A DNA stretch of 64,000 nt, taken from Flammeovirga sp. SJP92 (GTDB lineage Bacteria > Bacteroidota > Bacteroidia > Cytophagales > Flammeovirgaceae). The position numbers and the translations under genes were made by a program. The notes below the pieces were generated by a model that saw nothing but the letters and a program-made list of their open reading frames with translations, made no database searches and was not told the DNA's origin. The stretch spans positions 1 through 64,000 of the forward strand of contig NZ_LQAQ01000044.1 of the NCBI RefSeq assembly GCF_001583495.1, written 5' to 3'. The number at the start of each line of letters is the position of its first letter. Within the stretch, counting starts at the first letter, position 1. This document shows, piece after piece, positions 34,285 to 42,926 of the stretch.

Positions 34285-35472
34285 ATGACTGCTAATTACC
34301 AATTATTATTCTGGGGACTTCTATTTGTTGTTTTATACAGTGCAGTAGGATATCCCGTATTACTTTATTCAATTCTATTGATTAAGAGAGTTTTCAAAAA
34401 GAAAAAAGACCTTTCTGCTTGGACAGATGAAGCTTGTCCTGAAATAACCATTATTATTCCGGCCTATAATGAAGCTTCAATTATCAAAGAAAAAGTAGAG
34501 AATACATTAGCACTTCAATATCCAGGTAACAAGAAAAATATACTTTTCATAACAGACGGAAGTACAGATGAAACACCAGACATTATTAGAAAATTTCAAG
34601 ATCAAGGCGTTGAGCTTTTGCATTCTCCAGAGCGATGTGGGAAATCTGAAGCACTTAACAGAGCAATGAAGTATGTGAAGACAGATATTGTAGTATGCTG
34701 TGATGCAAATACTATGATAAATAGGGATGCTTTAATCCACATTACAAGCCATTATAGAAACCCAAATGTTGGTGGTGTTTGTGGAGAGAAAAAGGTAATC
34801 ACTCCATCTTCAAACGGAGCCGCCTCAGAAGGAGAAGGAGCTTATTGGCGCTATGAATCAAAACTAAAAGAATGGGACGCCGAACTGACAAGTGTAATGG
34901 GAGGAGCAGGAGAACTGTTTTCTATAAGAACTTCACTTTATCCTTCGATTCCAAAAGAAATTATTTTGGATGACTTTTTCATTACTATGCATATCGTTCA
35001 AAAAGGTTTTAAAGTGGCCTATGAAAAAAATGCCTATGCTACAGAAACTTCATCAGCTTCAGTACAAGATGAAATGAAACGAAAAGTGCGTATTGCATCA
35101 GGAGGATTCCAAATTATGTTGGTTTTAATTCCTATGCTTAACTTCTTCAAGTACGGATGGGTGTCGTTTCAATACATTTCACACAGAGTATTACGATGGC
35201 TGATTGTCCCTTTTGCATTACCATTGCTTTTACTGTTAAATATATACCTAGCATATGAACTGAGGGGGATTTATGAATACACTCTCCTCATACAAATCCT
35301 CGCTTATGCTACCGCATTAGTGGGAAGATTTTTAAAGAAAAACAAAGTACAGATAAAAGGACTGCTCTTTCCTTATTACTATGCCTTTATGAACTACTGC
35401 GTTCTGCTGGGCTTCTTCAAGTTTCTGCAAGGAAATCACTCCTCTATCTGGGAGAAAGTAAACCGACAATAA
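34285..35472 (+). CDS. GT2 processive-type membrane glycosyltransferase (IcaA/BcsA-like)
   Basis: The 395-residue protein has an N-terminal membrane segment (~8-30), a GT-A domain with ITIIIPAYNEASIIKEKVEN, FITDGSTDET, VCCDANTMI, GGAGELFSIR and EIILDDFFITMHIVQKGFK (TED-equivalent DDF), and then KRKVRIASGG in the place of the QxxRW motif. Three or four C-terminal membrane segments follow (LIVPFALPLLLLLNIYLAY and others). Such enzymes add sugars in the cytosol to lipid acceptors or polymers. The stop codon touches the ATG of the adhesin gene with no gap, so the two are surely co-transcribed. Confidence 0.87.
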   Translation: MTANYQLLFWGLLFVVLYSAVGYPVLLYSILLIKRVFKKKKDLSAWTDEACPEITIIIPAYNEASIIKEKVENTLALQYPGNKKNILFITDGSTDETPDIIRKFQDQGVELLHSPERCGKSEALNRAMKYVKTDIVVCCDANTMINRDALIHITSHYRNPNVGGVCGEKKVITPSSNGAASEGEGAYWRYESKLKEWDAELTSVMGGAGELFSIRTSLYPSIPKEIILDDFFITMHIVQKGFKVAYEKNAYATETSSASVQDEMKRKVRIASGGFQIMLVLIPMLNFFKYGWVSFQYISHRVLRWLIVPFALPLLLLLNIYLAYELRGIYEYTLLIQILAYATALVGRFLKKNKVQIKGLLFPYYYAFMNYCVLLGFFKFLQGNHSSIWEKVNRQ

Positions 35473-38400
35473 ATGTATACTACCACCCAAAAATATCGAC
35501 TTCTTTTTATACCATTTCTGACATTGTTGCTCGCAATGATCCCATTAAAAACGCAATATGATTATTTGACACTTGGATCATGGGATGCAAATGGTGTACC
35601 TTCATATTTAGATGGACGAATTGCTGTTCCAACTGATGTTGTGGATAGAACCAGAGCTTTAATTGAAGATTCATTGAGAATCTTTGGCAATGCATTTTTG
35701 GATAGAAATGCTACTGATGTTTATCTGAAACAAGAAGGAGAGGTCTTTGTGACTCTACTTTATGAAGATGCAGGGTGGAAAAATACATTAGGCTTTTATA
35801 CTTATACAATTGATGATATACCACAGAGTTCTGGTGAAATAGGAGACCTCACAATCATCTTTCCAAATATCGACAGTCCTGATATTGTAGATAATGGAAT
35901 GCGGATTAGTTTGGGTACTTATCCCGAAAACACTGTGTTTGGTTTTTTCTTGGTGGCCCAAGGATGGAATGGTGGAATTACTGATGGTGATTATATGTTG
36001 TTTACCAATGGTGATTTCAATTCCTCATTTACCGCAGGTACACTTTATAATCAGATGACTATTATTTTTGCAAATGATCTAACAGACGCTACAGAATTTG
36101 ATTTCCTTCTATGTATGGAAGACAATGTGGATCTTTCTGCCGGTGATTACGATTATAATGATGCTGTATTTAAATTAGAGTCCACTCCTGATGTAGCATT
36201 GGATCAATTTAGGGCGGAGGCCTTGATTCCGCCAGTAGCAGAAGATACATTGATTACCGTTTTTCAATATGATACAGTCACATTTTCAATTGACAGCTTA
36301 CTTCAAGATCATAATTATATTGATTATTCATCTTTGGAAATACTTACACCTGTTGACCCAGATGACCTTTCACTGATCTCATTTAGCGGTACAGATCTCA
36401 CTGTTGGAATGACTGACGGAGTGTTCGACACTTTAGCGTTGGATTATAGAATCTGCAATGAAAGTTTTACTAACCTTTGTGATACAGGTGTCATCTATAT
36501 AGCGTTAGGTAGTATAAACCAACCTCCAGTAGCGTTAAAAGATTCATTGATTAGATATGATGTTTCACTTACAAATACTGGTCTTCCATTAAGTGTTTTA
36601 GGGGCTGATCCAGATGATAATTTAAATACAGATCACCTGAGAGTCATTTCATCACCTAATGATATTTTCTTTACAATTTCGGATGATGGACATATTAAGA
36701 TTGTACCTCAATTAGATGCAAGTGGTATTGATACTGCCTTCTTTGAAATTTGTGATTTAGGTACTCCTATATATTGCGACACAGGTTATTTCTTAGTGAA
36801 TTTTCCAGTATTGCCGGTCGCTGTGGATGATGCCGTTAACTTGCCTGATGGTCATGAAATCAGTATTGATGTATTAGCTAATGATACGCACCCTGATGAT
36901 GATTTAGATTCTACTACTTTAAGAATAATTGAAGAACCCGATATAGAAGGTGTTGAGTTTGAAGTAGTAGATGGGGAAATCGTACACACACCACCAGAAG
37001 ATTTTGTGGGCTCGTATGATCTTACATATGAAGTTTGCGATAAATCAACACCACCAGATTGTGATCAAGCAGTTTTGACTATTACCGTTTTTGATGATGA
37101 TCCAGTGGCAGTCAATGATACATTAAGTTTACCTGATGGTGACCCTGTAAATATAAATATACTCGCCAATGATACGCATCCTCAAGATGATCTAAATCCT
37201 GCATCATTAAAAATTATTGAAACGCCAGATATAGACGGAGTGACTTTTGAAGTCGTCAATGGAGAACTAGTGCATACCCCACCAGAAGGTTTTGAGGGTA
37301 CCTATGAATTGACTTACGAAATTTGCGACAATTCTTCTCCAGCAGATTGTGATCAAGCTGTAGTTGTTATCACAGTGTTTGATGATGATCTTTTGGCTGT
37401 TAATGATACATTGGATCTTCCTGATGGAGAGTTAGCTATAATCGATGTACTTTCTAATGATTTTCATCCCGAAGATGATCTTGATCCCGAGTCTTTAAGA
37501 ATTATTGAAGAGCCGGATATCGATGGTGTTGAATTTGACGTTGTGGATGGAGAAATAGTACATACACCACCGGAAGGATTTGAAGGAACTTATGAGTTAA
37601 CTTATGAAGTTTGTGATAATGCAACTCCGGTAGATTGTGATCAAGCTGTTGTTGTCATTACAGTAGTTGATAATGATCCTACACCAAGGACAAACCTACC
37701 ACCTGTTGCAAAAGATGATTTTGCAATCACTGATGTTGACGTTTCAGTAGAGTTGCCAATTCTTGATAATGACTACGATACTGACGGTCATCTAGATTAT
37801 TTTACTGTCGCTCTGATAACATCTCCTCTCAATGGATCAGTCTTGTTCGATGGTGAAATTACAGACGGAGATACATCAGTTGTAGCTCATTATTTCCCGA
37901 ACAAAGGTTATTCAGGAGTAGATATTTTCACTTATGAAGTCTATGATAATGGAAGTCCTAGAAAGAAAGATGAAGCCATCGGGATTATTCTGATAGGCGA
38001 TGATGGTTATGTATCTGAAAACTCATCATTGTATTGGATTGATTCAGTGAAAATATTTGAAGGAGAAACTTATAATCTGCCATTAGAAGAAAAGGTAAAT
38101 AAAGTCACTGACATAGACCTATCTTCTCCAACCACTTCTTTATACGGTTCTCCAGATTTAGAAAATGCAGATGCTGAAGCTGTTGATTCTTTAAATATTC
38201 TTTATACAGCACCAGATTCAGTTGCATCAGATGGAGAAAGAGATTACGTTTATTACAGTGTTTGTAATGATGATGAAGAGTGTGGTTATGGCTTGTTGAT
38301 TGTAGATATTTATCAAGAGGGAACAGTAATAGAAGAGGAAATTGATATAACAGTTTACAATGGATTTTCTCCAAACGACGACCTAATCAATGATTTCTTT

Positions 38401-38616
38401 GTTGTAGAAAATATTGAAAGATATAAAGACAATCAATTGAAAATCTATAATAGATGGGGACAAGAAATCTATCAAAAAGAGGGGTACGCCAACGAATGGA
38501 ACGGTAACAATAATAATGGAGAACCACTCCCTGATGGTACTTACTTCTATGTAATCCTTATTGAATTAAATAACAAAACCAATACATTTAACGGGTATGT
38601 GGTACTGAAGCGATAA
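35473..38616 (+). CDS. Giant T9SS cargo adhesin with cadherin-like repeats and CHU_C-type sorting domain
   Basis: The 1047-residue protein begins with a signal peptide (LLFIPFLTLLLAMI, near residue 10). Residues ~115-235 match DUF4114 (VFGFFLVAQGWNGG...GDYDYNDAVF). Residues 449-736 are three tandem ~96-residue cadherin/Ig-like repeats, each starting with VAVND/VAVDD...LPDG and containing ...HTPPEGFEGTYELTYE. A further related domain lies at ~745-840. The C-terminal ~85 residues are a gliding-motility-associated (CHU_C, type B) sorting domain (YNGFSPNDDLINDFFVVE, KIYNRWGQEIYQ, PLPDGTYFYVI), so the protein is exported by the T9SS and kept at the surface. Asp-rich loops suggest calcium binding. 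It lies between glycosyltransferase genes, directly followed by PorP/SprF. Confidence 0.93.
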   Translation: MYTTTQKYRLLFIPFLTLLLAMIPLKTQYDYLTLGSWDANGVPSYLDGRIAVPTDVVDRTRALIEDSLRIFGNAFLDRNATDVYLKQEGEVFVTLLYEDAGWKNTLGFYTYTIDDIPQSSGEIGDLTIIFPNIDSPDIVDNGMRISLGTYPENTVFGFFLVAQGWNGGITDGDYMLFTNGDFNSSFTAGTLYNQMTIIFANDLTDATEFDFLLCMEDNVDLSAGDYDYNDAVFKLESTPDVALDQFRAEALIPPVAEDTLITVFQYDTVTFSIDSLLQDHNYIDYSSLEILTPVDPDDLSLISFSGTDLTVGMTDGVFDTLALDYRICNESFTNLCDTGVIYIALGSINQPPVALKDSLIRYDVSLTNTGLPLSVLGADPDDNLNTDHLRVISSPNDIFFTISDDGHIKIVPQLDASGIDTAFFEICDLGTPIYCDTGYFLVNFPVLPVAVDDAVNLPDGHEISIDVLANDTHPDDDLDSTTLRIIEEPDIEGVEFEVVDGEIVHTPPEDFVGSYDLTYEVCDKSTPPDCDQAVLTITVFDDDPVAVNDTLSLPDGDPVNINILANDTHPQDDLNPASLKIIETPDIDGVTFEVVNGELVHTPPEGFEGTYELTYEICDNSSPADCDQAVVVITVFDDDLLAVNDTLDLPDGELAIIDVLSNDFHPEDDLDPESLRIIEEPDIDGVEFDVVDGEIVHTPPEGFEGTYELTYEVCDNATPVDCDQAVVVITVVDNDPTPRTNLPPVAKDDFAITDVDVSVELPILDNDYDTDGHLDYFTVALITSPLNGSVLFDGEITDGDTSVVAHYFPNKGYSGVDIFTYEVYDNGSPRKKDEAIGIILIGDDGYVSENSSLYWIDSVKIFEGETYNLPLEEKVNKVTDIDLSSPTTSLYGSPDLENADAEAVDSLNILYTAPDSVASDGERDYVYYSVCNDDEECGYGLLIVDIYQEGTVIEEEIDITVYNGFSPNDDLINDFFVVENIERYKDNQLKIYNRWGQEIYQKEGYANEWNGNNNNGEPLPDGTYFYVILIELNNKTNTFNGYVVLKR
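36817..37680 (+). repeat. Three tandem 288-bp repeats in the adhesin gene
   Basis: Equivalent codons (V-A-V-D/N-D) start at 36817, 37105 and 37393, an exact period of 288 bp (96 codons). The copies are well conserved at protein level (REx or KxIxEEPDI-GV-FEVV, HTPPE, LTYEVCD, CDQAV) and clearly diverged at DNA level, so they are old duplications. Homologous copies could still allow repeat-number change. Confidence 0.9.
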
Positions 38617-38620
38617 GAAG

Positions 38621-39529
38621 ATGAGAAAACTATTAATAATCCTAGGACTAATATACATATTTGGAAATGAGGGGAAGGCTCAACAATTACCAATGTTCAC
38701 CCAATATGCTTATAATACATTGGCCATTAACCCGGCATTTGCAGGAACCAAAGATGGAATTGATTTTCTATTATTAAACAGGTGGCAATGGGTAGACTAT
38801 GAAGGAGCTCCAAATACCTTTAACTTCAATACTTCATTTAAAGTGGCTGACAAATTTGGTATGGGAATTAACTTTGTCAATGACAAAATTGGAGTTTCTA
38901 CCACTAATACCATGCAATTGGCGGGTTCATATATGACGCAACTCAATGAAAAGTTGACATTGTCATTTGGTTTGGCACTTTCTGCCACCTCATATCGGCA
39001 CGATTGGACTAATGTCAGTCTCCAAAATCCATCAGATCCTACATTCGGGTCTAATAACGAAAGCCTTACTAATATCAACACTGGCTTTGGTCTATACCTC
39101 TACAGCGATAAATATTACGTAAGTTTTTCAATCCCATATATCCTTGAAAACAAAATCACCAATACATCTGAAGCACAAGAGTATAGACATTATTTCTTAA
39201 AAGGGGGAGTTCATTTTCAAGTCTCGGATCATGTAGATTTTGTACCATCAGCATTATTGAAGTACGTGACCAACAATGATGTTCAATTAGATCTCACTGC
39301 CACTTTTATTTTACAGAAAATGCTTTGGCTTGGAGCAACGTACAGAACACAAGATGGTTTTGCATTGATGGCTCAATTGGATGTAAGAAAGAGATTTAGG
39401 CTTGGGTATGGTTATGATATTCCAGTAACAGATATTCAAACTGCAACCTCAGGTTCACACGAAATTATAATAGGATTCAATATAAAATCAAAAACGAATA
39501 ATGTAATCGTGAGTCCAAGATATTTTTAA
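38621..39529 (+). CDS. PorP/SprF-family T9SS outer-membrane protein
   Basis: The 302-residue protein has a signal peptide (LGLIYIFGNEGKAQ) and the family's N-terminal pattern QLPMFTQYAYNTLAINPAFAG, then NRWQWVDYEGAPNTFNFN. The rest is a beta-barrel of alternating aromatic strands. PorP/SprF proteins help deliver or anchor type B cargo to the T9SS in the outer membrane. It starts four bases after the adhesin stop and two bases before the PorE-like gene. The SprF/adhesin pairing is a known pattern for cargo with CHU_C domains, so this copy is probably dedicated to the protein encoded just upstream. Confidence 0.92.
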   Translation: MRKLLIILGLIYIFGNEGKAQQLPMFTQYAYNTLAINPAFAGTKDGIDFLLLNRWQWVDYEGAPNTFNFNTSFKVADKFGMGINFVNDKIGVSTTNTMQLAGSYMTQLNEKLTLSFGLALSATSYRHDWTNVSLQNPSDPTFGSNNESLTNINTGFGLYLYSDKYYVSFSIPYILENKITNTSEAQEYRHYFLKGGVHFQVSDHVDFVPSALLKYVTNNDVQLDLTATFILQKMLWLGATYRTQDGFALMAQLDVRKRFRLGYGYDIPVTDIQTATSGSHEIIIGFNIKSKTNNVIVSPRYF

Positions 39530-39531
39530 AT

Positions 39532-41709
39532 ATGAAATTTACTATTGTACTTATTCTATTGCTTCAACTATTATCTCAAACTATTGTATTTGCTCAATCT
39601 CATGATACTAAATTTATGAAAAAAGCAAATGAGTATTTTGAAAGAAGCGACTACATACTTGCCATTGATTACTTTGAGAAAGTCAATAAATTAGACATTA
39701 TCTCAGAGTATAAGTTGGCTTATTCCTATCAGCATACATTACAGTATCTTGAAGCTGTAAGGGTATATGAAAAGCTAGTCAACTTTAATTGGGAACTTTC
39801 TGATGAAGTATTATTGAACTATGGGCTGATGTTAAAGTCATTGGAACAGTACAATAAAGCAGGAAAGGCCTTTCAAAGGTATTTGTTTAAAAACCCAAGA
39901 GATCATGAAGTGAGGGACCTTTATTTGTCTTGTCAGTCCAATCAATTAAGGAAGCTAAAAAGAAACAGATTCAATGTAATTGTAGAAGGGCTTTCTTTTA
40001 ATTCTGAACAGAAAGATTTCAGTCCTTTGATCTTCGACAGCGGAATTGCTTTTTGTTCTTCAAGACCTTTAAGAAAGAAACTTACGGTACACAATCGAGA
40101 TGGCTATTCTTTTATCAATTTGGTAAAAGTAGATAAATCAAAACTAGGAGCTTACACCGATGTACAATTGCTAGACAAAGATATTTTTTCTAATCATCAC
40201 GTTGGTCCATCTTATTTTGATAAATCTTCTAATATGTTGTACGTCACTATCAACGTGGACAAGAATGAAGTGATTGATGGAGAGAACTTTGATATTCATC
40301 ACTTAGAGATTCGGACGGCAAAATATAAAGATGGCCAGTTTCAAAAAATGTCTGACTTTGAACTCAATAATAAAGAATTTTCTGTTGGTCACCCCACTTT
40401 GACTAAAGATGGTAATACCATTTATTTTATTTCAGATATGTCAGATGGAAAAGGAGGAACAGATATATATGTCAGTCATAGAAATCTATCAGGAGGTTGG
40501 GACCCGCCCTATAATATTGGTGAAATGATCAACACTTCTGGTAATGAAGTTTTTCCATTTATATACAATGATAGTACATTATTTTTCTCTTCTGATAGAC
40601 ATATTGGATTAGGAGGTTTAGATATTTATAAAGCTAATATTAGAAATAACAGGGTAGTTTCCGTAGAGAATATGGGCTATCCTTTTAACTCTTCAAAAGA
40701 TGATTTCGGTTTAGCTATAGATCATGACATCGAAGAATTTAATGGTTATTTCTCTTCCAATAGAGATGGAGGAACAGGAGCAGATGATATTTACCGATTC
40801 AGAGAGGTACCTGATAACATATCTGTCTTAGTAGTTGATAGTTTAACCAAAGAACCATTGCCAAATTCTTCTGTTATTTTATTTGACTGTGCAAAGGAAG
40901 AAATATCAAATGGAGTTACAGATGATAAAGGCTTTTATGCTACCTCCATCGACTTACATGATTTTTGTCAAGTGGAAGCGATGCAGATGGGTTATATCCC
41001 AAAAATTATCAATACTGAATACTTGGAAAAAGAGTTTGGTGGAATGTATGTCATCATTGATCTCGTGAAAGGAAATCAAATCAGAATGGAGGGAGATATT
41101 ATTGATGAAAATACAAAGGAGAAGATACCAAATGCTACCATTGCATTGCAGGATAGTAAATACATCCATCTCAATAAAACTTCATCAAACCAATTCGGTC
41201 ATTATCAGTTTATTTTTGGTGATAAAGCACCCGATCAAACCTTAAATTTAAATGTGTCAGCTTCAGGCTATTTAGCAAAAGATGCTAGTGTAAATGCTAA
41301 TAATGTAAGTTTAGACGGAGTGATTCGCAGGGATGTTTATCTCAAGAGAATGATCAAAAACGATCTCCTTGAAATTGAGAATATTTATTATCCCTTCGAT
41401 AAAGCCTATTTAACGCCTGAAGCGAAGGTAATATTAAATGATTTACATAGAATAATGGTCAATAATCCCTCTTTGATAGTTGAGCTTGGTTCACATTGTG
41501 ATATCAGAGGTAGTGATGATTATAATATTGATTTATCAAGAAGAAGAGCGGAGTCAGTGATCAGTTATTTGAATGCAAAAGGAATAAAAACGAGGAGACT
41601 TGTTTATCAATTCTATGGAGAAAAAGTGAATGCTGTAGACTGTATTTCATGTACAGAATCTCAACATCAATTGAATAGAAGAACTGAATTTAAAATTCTA
41701 GATTACTAA
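39532..41709 (+). CDS. PorE-like OmpA protein (TPR, PD40 propeller, CRD, OmpA)
   Basis: The 725-residue protein has a signal peptide (residues ~1-21), a TPR region at ~25-130, a PD40/beta-propeller at ~155-425 (PTLTKDGNTIYFISDMSDGK, EVFPFIYNDSTLFFSSDRHI), two carboxypeptidase-regulatory-like domains at ~430-605 and an OmpA peptidoglycan-binding domain at ~616-725 (YYPFDKAYLTPEAK, SHCDIRGSDDYNIDLSRRRA). This order is that of PorE, a T9SS component bridging peptidoglycan and the outer membrane. It lies directly after PorP/SprF, and its stop overlaps the next start by one base. Many Bacteroidota have several such PorP-OmpA pairs, so it may be a locus-specific paralog rather than the core PorE. 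Confidence 0.88.
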   Translation: MKFTIVLILLLQLLSQTIVFAQSHDTKFMKKANEYFERSDYILAIDYFEKVNKLDIISEYKLAYSYQHTLQYLEAVRVYEKLVNFNWELSDEVLLNYGLMLKSLEQYNKAGKAFQRYLFKNPRDHEVRDLYLSCQSNQLRKLKRNRFNVIVEGLSFNSEQKDFSPLIFDSGIAFCSSRPLRKKLTVHNRDGYSFINLVKVDKSKLGAYTDVQLLDKDIFSNHHVGPSYFDKSSNMLYVTINVDKNEVIDGENFDIHHLEIRTAKYKDGQFQKMSDFELNNKEFSVGHPTLTKDGNTIYFISDMSDGKGGTDIYVSHRNLSGGWDPPYNIGEMINTSGNEVFPFIYNDSTLFFSSDRHIGLGGLDIYKANIRNNRVVSVENMGYPFNSSKDDFGLAIDHDIEEFNGYFSSNRDGGTGADDIYRFREVPDNISVLVVDSLTKEPLPNSSVILFDCAKEEISNGVTDDKGFYATSIDLHDFCQVEAMQMGYIPKIINTEYLEKEFGGMYVIIDLVKGNQIRMEGDIIDENTKEKIPNATIALQDSKYIHLNKTSSNQFGHYQFIFGDKAPDQTLNLNVSASGYLAKDASVNANNVSLDGVIRRDVYLKRMIKNDLLEIENIYYPFDKAYLTPEAKVILNDLHRIMVNNPSLIVELGSHCDIRGSDDYNIDLSRRRAESVISYLNAKGIKTRRLVYQFYGEKVNAVDCISCTESQHQLNRRTEFKILDY

Positions 41710-42806
41710 TGGAAGATCATATCAATTTAGTGAGCTGTCAGCATTTCTTTTCAGGAATAGGACGGTATAGTTTTGAATTAGGAGAGGAAATGTACAAATC
41801 AGCTCCAATACAGCTTTATAAGCCTTCTAAACCAAGTAATGCGGATCATTTTTATGAAAATCAATACGATTGGATCAAGGGGTATTTCTACAAATCCTTC
41901 AGAAATCTACACCCTTATGTATTGCCTCTTTTTATAAAACAGGCCCTAAATCAATCTTTCAATCCCAATAAAATTTACCATGCACATTGGTTCTTATCTG
42001 GCTTAGCGTTGTCATATTTTAAAGATGCTCGATTTGTTGTCACTATGCATGATGTTTCATTACTTCATGTTCATGAAGGTGATCAATGGTTTATGAAGTA
42101 CTATAAATGGGCCATCAATCGTTTTAAGGAAAGACGAGTACCCATCATTGTGGTCTCTGAAAGTGCCAAAAAAGATACGATCATCCATGCCAAATACCCA
42201 GAAGAATTAGTTCATGTAATTCATAATGGAATCAATTTCGATCAATTTTACCCTTCAGAAAATACAGAAAGAAAAGAAGATCAGTTTAATATTATCTATA
42301 CAGGTGGATTAGGGGAAAGGAAAAACCTACAGTTGCTATTAGAAGCCTTTCAAAACATAGAAAAAAAATTTCCTTTTGTAAAACTTAGAATTGCGGGTAT
42401 GTATCCTGAACGGACTGTATATCCTCAAATTGCAGAAGATTTGAAGCTCAAAAATGTCATTTTTGAAGGGTATATTCCAGATGAGCAATTGATCAATTTT
42501 TATCATGAAGGTGATTTGCTTGTTTTTCCTTCTTTGTATGAAGGGTTTGGATTTGCACCATTAGAGGCAATGGCAAGTAGTGTGCCTGTATTGAGTGCAA
42601 AAGGTGGCTCACTCAGAGAAGTTGTAGGAGATGGAGGAGACTTTTTTGAGTATGAAGTCAATGATTTAAGTATGAAAATATCAAATGTAATAGAGGACGA
42701 AGTTTATAGACAAGACCTTATCAAGAGAGGAAGTTTGTGGGTCAAAAAATTCACATGGGAAGAAAGTGTTAGAAAAACTAAGGATGTATATAAATTTGTC
42801 AGTTAA
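41709..42806 (+). CDS. GT4-family glycosyltransferase, last gene of the EPS/T9SS locus
   Basis: The 365-residue GT-B enzyme has FVVTMHDVSLLHVHE, IHNGINFDQFY, TGGLGERKNLQLLLEAF, LVFPSLYEGFGFAPLEAMAS (E-x7-E) and GGSLREVVGDGG. Its N-terminus (FFSGIGRYSFELGEEMYKSA) parallels the enzyme at 29529, indicating duplication. The start overlaps the PorE-like stop by one base, so a polysaccharide gene is translationally tied to the T9SS genes. The terminator at 42836 ends the locus. Confidence 0.9.
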   Translation: MEDHINLVSCQHFFSGIGRYSFELGEEMYKSAPIQLYKPSKPSNADHFYENQYDWIKGYFYKSFRNLHPYVLPLFIKQALNQSFNPNKIYHAHWFLSGLALSYFKDARFVVTMHDVSLLHVHEGDQWFMKYYKWAINRFKERRVPIIVVSESAKKDTIIHAKYPEELVHVIHNGINFDQFYPSENTERKEDQFNIIYTGGLGERKNLQLLLEAFQNIEKKFPFVKLRIAGMYPERTVYPQIAEDLKLKNVIFEGYIPDEQLINFYHEGDLLVFPSLYEGFGFAPLEAMASSVPVLSAKGGSLREVVGDGGDFFEYEVNDLSMKISNVIEDEVYRQDLIKRGSLWVKKFTWEESVRKTKDVYKFVS

Positions 42807-42835
42807 GGACCAATTTAATTATTGGTATTTTTTAA

Positions 42836-42868
42836 GACCTCGCACTGTTAAATGCGAGGTCATTTTTT
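42836..42868. terminator. Terminator ending the EPS/T9SS locus
   Basis: GACCTCGCA at 42836-42844 is perfectly complementary to TGCGAGGTC at 42853-42861; ATTTTTTAA follows. It lies 30 bases after the last glycosyltransferase and before the convergent LruC gene, with T/A-rich flanks on both sides. Confidence 0.9.
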
Positions 42869-42926
42869 AATAAATAAGATAAAGAGTTTGTCTGAGTATA
42901 TATTTTATTGTCTAGGACAAAAGCAC

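Noticed and set aside
36817-37680. Regular repeats considered as a CRISPR array or a mobile element
   Set aside because: The period is 288 bp in frame inside an open coding sequence; they are protein domain repeats.
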